Positions 1 through 6,252 of a stretch of 6,302 nt of DNA are shown piece by piece; the stretch's first letter is position 1, and the number at the start of each line of letters is the position of its first letter. Below the pieces are notes generated by a model that had not been told where the DNA came from, did no database searches, and was given only the letters and a program-made list of their open reading frames with translations. The translations under genes and the position numbers were made by a program. This DNA is from Halobacteriales archaeon (GTDB lineage Archaea; Halobacteriota; Halobacteria; Halobacteriales; SKSH01): contig SKSH01000129.1 in NCBI GenBank assembly GCA_007118075.1, positions 1-6,302 on the forward strand, given 5' to 3'.

Positions 1-1680
1 GACGGCGCGGCAATCGAGATCGTCTACGAAAACGGTGTGTTCGACCGTGCTGTCACCAGAAGTGATGGTTTCGAGGGAGATGATGTGACGGCGAATGTCA
101 GAACAATCGGCACCGTTCCGTCGAGGCTTTTTGGTGACCCACCCGAATTCATCTCGCTTCGAGGAGAGATCTACATGCCCCGCGAGGCGTTCCAGGCGTA
201 CAACCAACGACGCGTCGAGGAGGGGAAGGAACCATTTGCAAATCCCCGAAACGCAGCTGCTGGGAGTATCCGCCAGCTTGACCCAGCCGTCGTAGCCGAA
301 CGACCGCTCGACTGCTTCGTCTTCGATGTCCTCGACGCGAGCGACCCATGGATGACCAGATGGGACGAGCACGAAGCACTCGAGACGTATGGTCTTCCTG
401 TGTCGGAATTAACCGAATGGGTCGACGGTATCGAATCTGCCATCGAATACCGAGATACGCTTCTCGATCGACGGGATGCCCTCGATTTCGAGATCGATGG
501 AGTCGTGATCAAGGTTAATGAACGCGAACAGCGCCAGGAACTCGGATCGACCGCACGGTTCGATCGAGGCGCTTTCGCATACAAGTTCCCGGCCAGATCG
601 GAAGAGACGACCATTGCGGCCATCACGGTTCAGATCGGCCGTACCGGCCGTGCAACTCCCCTCGCCTTGCTCGATCCGGTCGATGTCGGTGGGGTGACGG
701 TATCGCGGGCGAGTTTGCATAATTTCGAGGAGATCGAGAAGAAGAACGTCAACGAAGGTGACCTCGTTCACGTCCAACGTGCTGGTGATGTCATCCCCTA
801 TGTGTCCGAGGTAATCGAGAAGCGATCAGAGGGATATTTCGAACCTCCATCGCACTGTCCAATCTGTGAAAGTCCGATCGAGTTCGATGGTCCCTTGGCC
901 TACTGTACTGGTGGACGGACCTGTCCGGCACAACTGCGCGAATCTGTAATCTACTTCGCGAGCGAGGACGGATTGGACATCGACGGGCTCGGTGAAGAAC
1001 GCATTCGACAGCTGATCGATGTAGGACTCATCGAGGACGATCTCGCTGATCTGTTCAAACTCGCCCTTGGTGACCTCACTGCCCTTGAGGGATGGGGGGA
1101 GACCAGTGCAAGGAACCTCTTGGATGAGCTCGATCGGGTGAAATCATCCCCACTCACCAACGTGATTGCTGCACTTGGAATTCCAGAGGTCGGTCCGACG
1201 ACTGCACGGAACCTCGCACGGACGTTTGGCTCGTTGGATGATCTGGCTGGAGCAGCCCTCGAGGAGCTCGAGGCAGTCGAGGAGGTCGGACCGGTCGTCG
1301 CCACATCCATCGCCGAGTGGTTTGATGATGAACACAATCGTGCACTGCTTGAGAAATTACAGGCAGCTGGAGTTGAGCCGAACGTGGAGACGATCAAGGA
1401 GGGGGGCCGATTCGATGGCCTCACCGTCGTCATCACCGGGAGCCTCCCGAGCCTCAGCCGGTCGGATGCCGCCTCGCTCTTTGAGCAAGAGGGGGGAAAA
1501 GTCACTTCGAGCGTATCAGGCTCGACGGACTACCTCATCGTCGGTGAGAATCCCGGTGAATCGAAGCGATCTGCGGCAGAAGAGCACGGGATAGAACTCA
1601 TCGATGGGGATACCTTCGAGGAATGGCTCGTCGGTGACGAGGCTGAACCGGAACAAACCACCCTCGATGATCTCCTCTGA
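1..1680 (+). CDS. ligA: NAD+-dependent DNA ligase LigA (5' end outside window)
   Basis: Seals nicks in duplex DNA using NAD+ in replication and repair. The frame is open from base 1 and 559 residues are visible. It begins at the DG of the KxDG active site, so the catalytic lysine and roughly 115-140 N-terminal residues lie upstream; the GTG at 37 is internal. In window numbering: nucleotidyltransferase motifs LRGEIYM (53-59), NPRNAAAGS (81-89), EIDGVVIKV (164-172) and AYKFP (193-197); OB fold starting near QIGRTG (211-216); a Cys4 zinc finger (C286, C289, C302, C308; CX2CX12CX5C); helix-hairpin-helix repeats about 315-455; and a BRCT domain about 469-545 with VVITG and its conserved Trp (W542). 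All core motifs are intact and the inferred total length is normal. The last eight residues, QTTLDDLL, resemble a PCNA-interacting motif. The stop lies 3 nt from the stop of the convergent permease gene. Haloarchaeal NAD+ ligases are known as acquisitions from bacteria. Identification is near certain. Confidence 0.97.
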   Translation, partial: DGAAIEIVYENGVFDRAVTRSDGFEGDDVTANVRTIGTVPSRLFGDPPEFISLRGEIYMPREAFQAYNQRRVEEGKEPFANPRNAAAGSIRQLDPAVVAERPLDCFVFDVLDASDPWMTRWDEHEALETYGLPVSELTEWVDGIESAIEYRDTLLDRRDALDFEIDGVVIKVNEREQRQELGSTARFDRGAFAYKFPARSEETTIAAITVQIGRTGRATPLALLDPVDVGGVTVSRASLHNFEEIEKKNVNEGDLVHVQRAGDVIPYVSEVIEKRSEGYFEPPSHCPICESPIEFDGPLAYCTGGRTCPAQLRESVIYFASEDGLDIDGLGEERIRQLIDVGLIEDDLADLFKLALGDLTALEGWGETSARNLLDELDRVKSSPLTNVIAALGIPEVGPTTARNLARTFGSLDDLAGAALEELEAVEEVGPVVATSIAEWFDDEHNRALLEKLQAAGVEPNVETIKEGGRFDGLTVVITGSLPSLSRSDAASLFEQEGGKVTSSVSGSTDYLIVGENPGESKRSAAEEHGIELIDGDTFEEWLVGDEAEPEQTTLDDLL

Positions 1681-1683
1681 CGC

Positions 1684-2526
1684 CTAGAGGTCAGCCTCTT
1701 TGAAGCGTTGGTATCCGATCACGAACGGGACGACCAACCAGAAGAGGAGTACGACGAGGGCGATCCACGGTGAGAGGTACCACACATCGGGGATGTTCGT
1801 ACCGGCGAAGATGTCGACCCCTGGGAGGAATCCCTGCGCAGCTGCGATGTATGCACCATCCGGTGAGAGCATATCGAAGAAGAAGTACCATGCCGGTGGG
1901 TTCTGGCCGGGGGTCAATCGCCCCTCGAAGATATACAAGAGGCCGAGGTCGATGAGGTCCCAAAAGAGCAAAAAGAGCAGATATATCCCGAACATCGCTG
2001 CACCGGCGATGGTCGAGCTGCTCGTTGCTCCCGAGATTGCCACTGCAATGGCGACGAAAACTGCCGCAAGGAGGACCGAGAGCACGAAGATTATGAGGAA
2101 GTCGAGGATGCTCACCGGGTCGACGAAGACGGTGATCAACCCACCCATGACGACGAGGGCGACCACGAGAGGGATGACCACGACCATGGTCCGGCCGACA
2201 AGCTTGCCGAACATGACATCCCACCTCGTGTGAGGCAGCGAAAGTAATGCCTTCAGACTGCCAGATTCGCGTTCACCAACGATGGCTTTGTACCCGACGA
2301 CCAACCCGATGATCGGGGCGATCAACGCGATTGGACTCAGCACGAACACCAGTGCATCGAGGGCGGTTCCTGGATCAGCGTCTGGCGGGGAGAATTCCCC
2401 CTCGAAGACGATGTAAGAACCGACGAGCAGGACACTGAATGCGACGAAGACTGCTGATACAATCCAGAGTACCAGCGACCGCATGGCGTCGCTGAACTCC
2501 TTGCGGGCGATGACCTGCCAGCTCAT
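1684..2526 (-). CDS. ABC-2 type export permease
   Basis: Membrane subunit of an ABC exporter, working with the ATPase encoded directly upstream. The 280-residue protein has a short cytoplasmic N-terminus (MSWQVIARKEF...) and about six hydrophobic segments near residues 18-40, 57-78, 110-133, 140-165, 172-200 and 252-271. An extracellular stretch follows the first segment (about 41-56) and a long one precedes the last (about 201-250). The cytoplasmic ERESGSLKALLSLP stretch (85-98) after the second segment is characteristic of the NosY-like ABC-2 permeases common in haloarchaea. The ATG overlaps the ATPase stop in an ATGA arrangement and has a strong Shine-Dalgarno sequence, so the two are one translationally linked operon. 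Family and role are well supported; the substrate cannot be read from sequence. The NosY resemblance does not imply a role in nitrous oxide reduction, since no nos genes are present. Confidence 0.93.
   Translation of the reverse strand: MSWQVIARKEFSDAMRSLVLWIVSAVFVAFSVLLVGSYIVFEGEFSPPDADPGTALDALVFVLSPIALIAPIIGLVVGYKAIVGERESGSLKALLSLPHTRWDVMFGKLVGRTMVVVIPLVVALVVMGGLITVFVDPVSILDFLIIFVLSVLLAAVFVAIAVAISGATSSSTIAGAAMFGIYLLFLLFWDLIDLGLLYIFEGRLTPGQNPPAWYFFFDMLSPDGAYIAAAQGFLPGVDIFAGTNIPDVWYLSPWIALVVLLFWLVVPFVIGYQRFKEADL
1686..1701 (+). terminator. Possible weak stem-loop terminator after ligA
   Basis: AGAGG (1686-1690) and CCTCT (1695-1699) form a 5-bp stem with a 4-nt loop, followed by a run of only three T (1699-1701). 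It starts 6 nt after the ligA stop codon and lies inside the last codons of the convergent permease gene. Archaeal termination usually relies on longer T runs, so this could be chance. Confidence 0.25.
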
Positions 2527-3434
2527 GCCTCGGCCACCTCCTGGGTATATGACTTGAATACCTCGTCCATTGAGGCCTCCTCAGTTCTGAAGTCGTGCAG
2601 CTCGACGCCTGCCTCGTCGATCGCCTGGAGGATGTCCAGCTTCTTCGCTTCCCCAAGGGTGACTCGGATCTGTCCATCTGCCGTTTCGACTTGACCAACT
2701 GCATCGACGGTGCTGGCAGCCTGTGCCGCTGCCTTACTGTCATCGGTGGAGATGATGATACGACCGCCACCACCGACGGTGTCCCGGAGCCCTTGGATCG
2801 TATCCTCTGCAACGAGTTTCCCTTCTCTGAGGATGGCGACCCGTTCACAGACCGCCTCGACCTGGCCCATGATGTGACTCGAGAAGAAGATCGTCGCACC
2901 ACGATCACGCTCCTCACGGATGATCTGTTGCATCTCGCGTGCGCCATTGGGATCGAGCCCGCTGGATGGCTCATCGAGGATCATAAGGTCTGGTTCACCA
3001 ACCAGCGCCATGGCAAAACCGAGTCGCTGTTTCATCCCGGTCGAGTAGCCACCGGCTTTTCGATCGGCTGCATGTGCGACACCGGTCCGTTCCAGATAGT
3101 CCAATGGATCGCCTTCGATGCCCTTCGATTCCATGACGAACTCGACATGTCGTTCACCCGTGAGTCGGGGATAGACACCGAATCCCTCTGGAAGTACACC
3201 GGTCCGCTGTCTAACCTCCTTGATATCCTCCCTTGGATGATACCCGAAGATGGAAATCGATCCTTCGGTTGGACGCACGAAGTCGAGCATCATATCGATC
3301 GTCGTCGTCTTGCCCGCACCATTCGGTCCGAGGAATCCATAGATGATGCCAGCTTCGACCGAGAGGGAGAGGCCGTCGACCGCTGTCACGTCACCGAAGC
3401 GCTTCGTGACACCGTCTATCTCAATGATTGACAT
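2523..3434 (-). CDS. ABC transporter ATP-binding protein (exporter type)
   Basis: ATP-hydrolysing subunit driving the permease encoded next to it, at the inner face of the membrane. In the 303-residue protein the motifs are: Walker A GPNGAGKTT (36-44, K42), a Q-loop region reading GVLPEG (79-84, with Glu where many ABC proteins have Gln, as is common in this subfamily), signature STGMKQRL (131-138), Walker B LMILDE (150-155) with catalytic E155, D-loop SSGLDP (157-162) and switch H187 (SSHIM). A C-terminal region of about 90 residues ends in EEASMDEVF (285-293), typical of the NosF/DrrA-like drug or lipid exporter ATPases. The ATG at 3434 is favoured because a TATA-like element lies about 27 bp upstream, consistent with a leaderless transcript. 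The stop overlaps the permease start by 4 nt. Complete, with no missing catalytic residue. Substrate unknown. Confidence 0.95.
   Translation of the reverse strand: MSIIEIDGVTKRFGDVTAVDGLSLSVEAGIIYGFLGPNGAGKTTTIDMMLDFVRPTEGSISIFGYHPREDIKEVRQRTGVLPEGFGVYPRLTGERHVEFVMESKGIEGDPLDYLERTGVAHAADRKAGGYSTGMKQRLGFAMALVGEPDLMILDEPSSGLDPNGAREMQQIIREERDRGATIFFSSHIMGQVEAVCERVAILREGKLVAEDTIQGLRDTVGGGGRIIISTDDSKAAAQAASTVDAVGQVETADGQIRVTLGEAKKLDILQAIDEAGVELHDFRTEEASMDEVFKSYTQEVAEA
2535..2542 (-). promoter_or_regulatory. Strong Shine-Dalgarno site of the permease gene
   Basis: Reading leftwards, AGGAGGTG lies 8 nt before the permease ATG (counting from the last base of the octamer), inside the last codons of the ATPase gene. 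It matches eight bases of the complement of the archaeal 16S rRNA 3' end. Together with the ATGA overlap it fixes the permease start and suggests reinitiation or independent initiation at this internal cistron. Confidence 0.75.
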
Positions 3435-3457
3435 ATACGATATTTACCCGACGATTG

Positions 3458-3465
3458 CTTATAGG
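3458..3465 (-). promoter_or_regulatory. TATA-like promoter of the ABC operon
   Basis: Leftward, the sequence reads CCTATAAG, centred about 27 bp before the ATPase ATG at 3434. That spacing puts the transcription start at or next to the start codon, so the mRNA would be leaderless, as is usual for haloarchaeal first genes. It sits in the 38-bp gap after the 86-residue gene, so the ABC pair need not depend on that gene's transcript. Confidence 0.6.
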
Positions 3466-3472
3466 TGGCTAA

Positions 3473-3733
3473 TCAGACTCGCTCTCGGGGGCCGTGTTGT
3501 TTTTTCATTCGTTTAACCTCAGCTCGATAGATCGATCGAACTTCCGGGTCGTCAATCGGCTCGAGTTCGTCCTCTACGATCTCGATCGAGGCTGGAACCC
3601 CCTCAGTTGCCACATTGACCGCCTGTTGTCTCGTGAGTCGATGTCGTCCATCCTCGGTCGCGTAGATGGTCGAGATGATCCGACCATCCTCGAGCGACCG
3701 TTCAACGAGCCAGCAACGTCCAATGATTGTCAT
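3473..3733 (-). CDS. Small hypothetical protein, 86 residues
   Basis: I do not recognise a named family. The 86-residue protein is soluble and charged, with no signal peptide or membrane segment. The first half alternates strand-like stretches (TIIGRCWLVER 2-12, RIISTIYATEDG 18-29) with a RHRLTRQQAVN segment (30-40). The middle is acidic (IEIVEDELEPIDDPEV, 50-65), and the C-terminus is a basic helix (IYRAEVKRMKKQHGPRERV, 68-86). This N-terminal strand pattern with an acidic linker fits a short haloarchaeal cytosolic protein. The antisense frame (3494-3763) is also open, but this strand has the acidic composition and the better promoter. It lies 38 bp upstream of, and on the same strand as, the ABC operon, so partial co-transcription is possible. 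Real gene likely; function unknown. Confidence 0.7.
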   Translation of the reverse strand: MTIIGRCWLVERSLEDGRIISTIYATEDGRHRLTRQQAVNVATEGVPASIEIVEDELEPIDDPEVRSIYRAEVKRMKKQHGPRERV

Positions 3734-3752
3734 GGTAGCCGTTCGGTACCCC

Positions 3753-3763
3753 CTATTGGATAG
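3753..3763 (-). promoter_or_regulatory. Palindromic TATA-like element before the 86-residue gene
   Basis: CTAT-TGG-ATAG is a perfect inverted repeat with 4-bp arms and a 3-nt centre. Its centre lies about 25 bp upstream of the ATG at 3733, a suitable place for a weak TATA box of a leaderless leftward gene. The symmetry may reflect a bound regulator or only an AT-rich promoter. Weak evidence. Confidence 0.35.
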
Positions 3764-3768
3764 CTGGG

Positions 3769-3936
3769 ATGAAAGTTATTGACCCAACACTTCACCCTCA
3801 GAACCCTCGATTACAACGCCGGTTCCTGGAAGTTACCCAACGGGAGTTGTACCAATCTGTTTGTCATATGATTGGCATACGGTACCTCACGGAGATGGAC
3901 TGCCTGCTCGGTCCGAATCAACTCGTCGTCTCATGA
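3769..3936 (+). CDS. Possible small ORF of 55 residues
   Basis: An uninterrupted frame begins with ATG at 3769 (MKVIDPTLHPQNPRLQRRFL...) and ends with TGA at 3934-3936. It has a plausible amphipathic middle (RLQRRFLEVTQRELYQSVCHMIG) and two cysteines (residues 33 and 45). Against it: third codon positions are only about half G or C, less biased than the neighbours; no Shine-Dalgarno site precedes the ATG; and no TATA box sits about 27 bp upstream. It is divergent from the 86-residue gene, with starts 35 bp apart. It resembles no family I know and could be a short real protein, a decayed remnant or chance. Confidence 0.25.
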   Translation: MKVIDPTLHPQNPRLQRRFLEVTQRELYQSVCHMIGIRYLTEMDCLLGPNQLVVS

Positions 3937-3988
3937 GAACAGCAACCGGTGATCTGTCAGTGTCTACACCTCCCAGAGCCGGCAATGG

Positions 3989-3995
3989 CATATAG
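3989..3995 (+). promoter_or_regulatory. Probable TATA box of uvrC
   Basis: CATATAG is the most TATA-like stretch upstream of uvrC on the plus strand. A start about 27 bp downstream (near 4018) would give a leader of about 35 nt carrying the Shine-Dalgarno site before ATG 4053. A second, weaker AT-rich word (ATTATT, 4014-4019) is an alternative. Confidence 0.45.
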
Positions 3996-4000
3996 GGTCT

Positions 4001-4015
4001 CGTTGCCGTGCAACG
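4001..4015. repeat. Perfect inverted repeat in the uvrC promoter region
   Basis: CGTTGC (4001-4006) and GCAACG (4010-4015) are perfect inverted arms around a CGT centre. The repeat starts 6 bp after the probable TATA box and ends close to the predicted transcription start, where archaeal repressors often bind. As RNA it would form only a tight 6-bp hairpin at or before the 5' end. The operator role is inference. Confidence 0.4.
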
Positions 4016-4037
4016 ATTATTCAGCTGGCCCAGTAGC

Positions 4038-4044
4038 GAGGAGG
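4038..4044 (+). promoter_or_regulatory. Shine-Dalgarno site supporting the ATG at 4053
   Basis: GAGGAGG ends 8 nt before the in-frame ATG at 4053, a spacing like that of the permease gene. It supports 4053 over the shorter start at 4101, which has no such site. A three-codon mini-ORF (ATG CGC TCA TGA, 4045-4056) begins directly after it and overlaps ATG 4053 in an ATGA arrangement; its lack of spacing makes translation doubtful. Confidence 0.5.
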
Positions 4045-4052
4045 ATGCGCTC

Positions 4053-5840
4053 ATGACCGACCAACATCCTCAACATCGCTCGTTTCATTCATTCATTGTG
4101 ATGGATTCGGGGGAACTCGAAGCGACATTAACTGATATTCCCCGAGAACCAGGTGTCTATCGATTCCTCGATGACGATGACCGGCCGGTGTACATCGGGA
4201 AGGCGGTAGATCTCCGCGATCGAGTGGCGAGTTACCGCCAACCACCGAGTCGCCGGATCGAGGCGATGCTCGAAACGGCGACGGATCTCGATGTGGCGGT
4301 GACCGATACCGAGACACAAGCGTTGTTGCTCGAGGCGAACCTCATCAAGCGGCATCAGCCGAGGTACAACGTTCGGCTGACCGATGACAAATCCTACCCA
4401 TTGGTCCAGCTGACCGACCATGATTACCCACGGATCGAGGTGACACGAGATCCAGAGGATGGTTCGGCGATATTTGGTCCATACACCGATCGGCTGCGGT
4501 TGGATGCCGCCGTGAAGGCGCTTCGTGAGGAATTTGGATTACGTGGCTGTTCCGATCACAAGTTCTCCCATCGCGACCGGCCGTGTCTCGATTATGAACT
4601 CGGGATATGTACAGCACCGTGTGTCGATAAGATCGATCGTGATTCGTATCAGACCGGTGTTGAGGCAGCTTGTCGATTCTTCGAGGGGGAGGTCGGGCTC
4701 TTGGCGACCCCCGTCGAACGAGCGATGGAGGAGGCTGCCACACAGCGCTCATACGAGCGAGCGGCGAACCTCCGCGACCGGCTTGAGGCGATAAAAAGCC
4801 TTCACGGCCAGCGTGAAGCAGCTGTCTCAGCAGTTGGTGAGGAGCGGACGATCGACGTTCTTGGGGTCTCGATTCGCGGTGACAGCGCGATCGTTGCGAG
4901 GTTACACAGTGAAGGAGGGCAGCTCGTCGAGCGGACCAGACGTCAGCTATCAGCTCCTGAGGTCCCCGATGATCGTGTCGGTGAGGTGATCGGCGCCTTC
5001 CTCACTCAATACTACGCAGAACGACCCTTCCCGGATGCGATATTGGTTCAGGAACTTCCGACCGATCCGTCCGTCGGGATGTGGCTTGAAACTGAGGGAG
5101 TCGATCTTCGAGTACCTGCCGCTGGATGGGAGGCGACCCTGCTCGATTTGGCATTGAAGAATGCGGCAACCTCGGCCGGAGTCGGCGGTGATCCCCATCT
5201 CGTACTCGGAGACCGCTTTGGCATCGAGACACCTCGTCGGATCGAGGGGATCGATGTCAGTCACGCACAGGGACGAGCCGTCGTCGGATCGAACGTGGTG
5301 TTGGTTGATGGTTCGCCTGAGAAGGCACATTATCGACGAAAGCGACTTCCCGATGGGAACGACGATGTGAACCGTATCGGTCATCTGGCCAGATGGCGAG
5401 CAAGGCGGGCGGTCGATGGCCGAGATACCCGGCCAACACCCGATCTCGTGGTGGTCGATGGTGGAAGCGCACAGCTCGAGGCAGTTCAAACAGCATTCGA
5501 TGCCGTCGGCTGGTCGGTACCGGTGATTGCACTTGCCAAGCGAGAGGAGACCGTGATCACCACCGAGGGGTCGCAACAATGGCCTGCTGATGATACCGCT
5601 TTGCACCTATTGCAGCGGGTGCGTGATGAGGCACATCGCTTCGCAGTGAGCTACCACCAGACGCTGCGCGATCAAGTGGAGACGGTACTCGATGAAATAC
5701 CTGGTATCGGGCCGAACCGTCGGCGTCGATTACTCAGGCGGTTCGGGAGCCTCGAAGGCGTCCGATCAGCCTCAATCGAGGAGTTACGAGATGTCCAGGG
5801 CATCGGTGAAGAGACAGCTGAACGCTTACGGACTCACCTT
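4053..5840 (+). CDS. uvrC: UvrABC excinuclease subunit C; no stop codon at the expected end
   Basis: Makes both incisions around a DNA lesion in nucleotide excision repair, after UvrA and UvrB. Numbered from ATG 4053: GIY-YIG nuclease with GVY (34-36), YIG (47-49), K50, R55 and metal-binding E94; four cysteines C166, C178, C186, C190, with the spacing of the iron-sulfur ligands in E. coli UvrC; UvrB-binding UVR helix pair about 219-252; RNase H-like nuclease with D401 (GIDVSH), D469 (VVVDGG) and H528 (DEAHRF) for the second incision; and two helix-hairpin-helix motifs about 549-596. All catalytic residues are present. Start 4053 has a Shine-Dalgarno site; 4101 (MDSGEL...) fits the family better, as it puts PGVY at residue 17 and gives 580 residues to THL. 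The entry ends where family similarity ends, at L596. The next codon is TGG, and the frame stays open to the window edge. Confidence 0.95.
4086..4097 (+). repeat. Tetranucleotide repeat (CATT)x3
   Basis: Three tandem CATT units lie between the two candidate uvrC start codons, just before GTG 4098 and ATG 4101. If translation starts at 4053, a change of one unit would shift the frame. If it starts at 4101, it would be silent. Three units are few, so this may be coincidence. Confidence 0.4.
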
Positions 5841-6205
5841 TGGTCACGACTGTTCTTGAGGTACGTCTCGAGGACCGCCAGTGTCGCAGCGAGGAGAAAA
5901 CCAAATGCTCCAGCAAGGAGGATAATCGCTACCTCGGCGAGTGGTTCGAGGACGAGGAGGAATCCCAACCCGGCGAGCGCACTCACGATGGGTTCATTCT
6001 TCATGATGCCAAACGCTCCGGCGAGCGCCAACATGATGAGGGGAATGGCGATCATGATCTCTCCGAGGGATGTATCTGGGGCGATGAAGGCACCGAGCGT
6101 GGCACCGATAACACTCGCCGCTACGACGATACCGAGGAGTCTGATACCCCGATGTGGCCCCTCTTGCGTCTCCTCGACTGCTTCATCATCCTCGTCCTCA
6201 CTCAT
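5834..6205 (-). CDS. Small hypothetical membrane protein, 123 residues
   Basis: No named family recognised. From ATG 6205 the protein starts with a strongly acidic cytosolic tail (MSEDEDDEAVEETQEG, 1-16), followed by about four hydrophobic segments near residues 21-42, 47-68, 72-88 and 90-112, and a short charged C-terminus (LKNSRDQR). Small Gly/Ala residues are frequent in the segments. The frame could start 17 codons earlier at GTG 6256, which overlaps a possible upstream stop as GTGA. ATG 6205 is preferred because a TATA-like TTTTAG lies about 28 bp upstream and the acidic start is typical of haloarchaeal proteins. Its stop lies within the last HhH codons of uvrC, so the two genes converge with overlapping ends. 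The plus-strand frame at 5840-6301 is its shadow. Role unknown. Confidence 0.75.
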   Translation of the reverse strand: MSEDEDDEAVEETQEGPHRGIRLLGIVVAASVIGATLGAFIAPDTSLGEIMIAIPLIMLALAGAFGIMKNEPIVSALAGLGFLLVLEPLAEVAIILLAGAFGFLLAATLAVLETYLKNSRDQR

Positions 6206-6230
6206 CACCTGCCGAAACTCGACAGGAATG

Positions 6231-6237
6231 CTAAAAC
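6231..6237 (-). promoter_or_regulatory. TATA-like promoter of the membrane protein gene
   Basis: Leftward, GTTTTAG is centred about 29 bp before ATG 6205, the spacing of a leaderless haloarchaeal promoter. It lies in the roughly 47-bp gap between the possible upstream gene's stop and this ATG. Confidence 0.45.
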
Positions 6238-6252
6238 GTGGCGAATTTCGGT

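Larger units (their letters stand above)
3734..4052. other. Intergenic region between the 86-residue gene and uvrC
   Basis: About 320 bp. The left part holds the palindromic promoter-like element and the possible 55-codon ORF. The right part (3937-4052) holds the probable uvrC TATA box, a perfect inverted repeat and a Shine-Dalgarno site. I looked for tRNA-like cloverleaf pairing, box C/D motifs, tandem repeats and insertion-sequence ends and found none convincing. Confidence 0.5.

Noticed and set aside
951..1505. Minus-strand 184-codon frame within ligA
   Set aside because: Ser/Arg-rich shadow of the ligase HhH and BRCT coding sequence, with no independent promoter or domain.
2595..3431. 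Long plus-strand open frame of 278 codons opposite the ABC ATPase gene
   Set aside because: It is fully antisense to a gene with every ABC motif intact, and its translation shows no recognisable domain. Long antisense frames are common in C/G-biased haloarchaeal DNA.
2523..3434. Glutamate in place of glutamine in the ATPase Q-loop (LPE)
   Set aside because: This variant is common in the NosF/DrrA-like exporter ATPases, so it does not indicate a defective protein.
3500..3505. Run of six T on the plus strand, considered as a terminator
   Set aside because: On the coding (minus) strand it is the Lys-Lys codons of the 86-residue gene. No plus-strand gene ends just before it.
3887..3991. Minus-strand 34-codon ORF (ATG 3991) with an AATAAT word about 27 bp upstream
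   Set aside because: Too short, and the peptide shows no distinctive composition. The AT-rich word is more simply part of the uvrC promoter region.
4950..5606. Minus-strand 218-codon frame within uvrC
   Set aside because: Antisense to the UvrC nuclease domain, which is intact. Composition is not haloarchaeal-acidic and no domain is visible.
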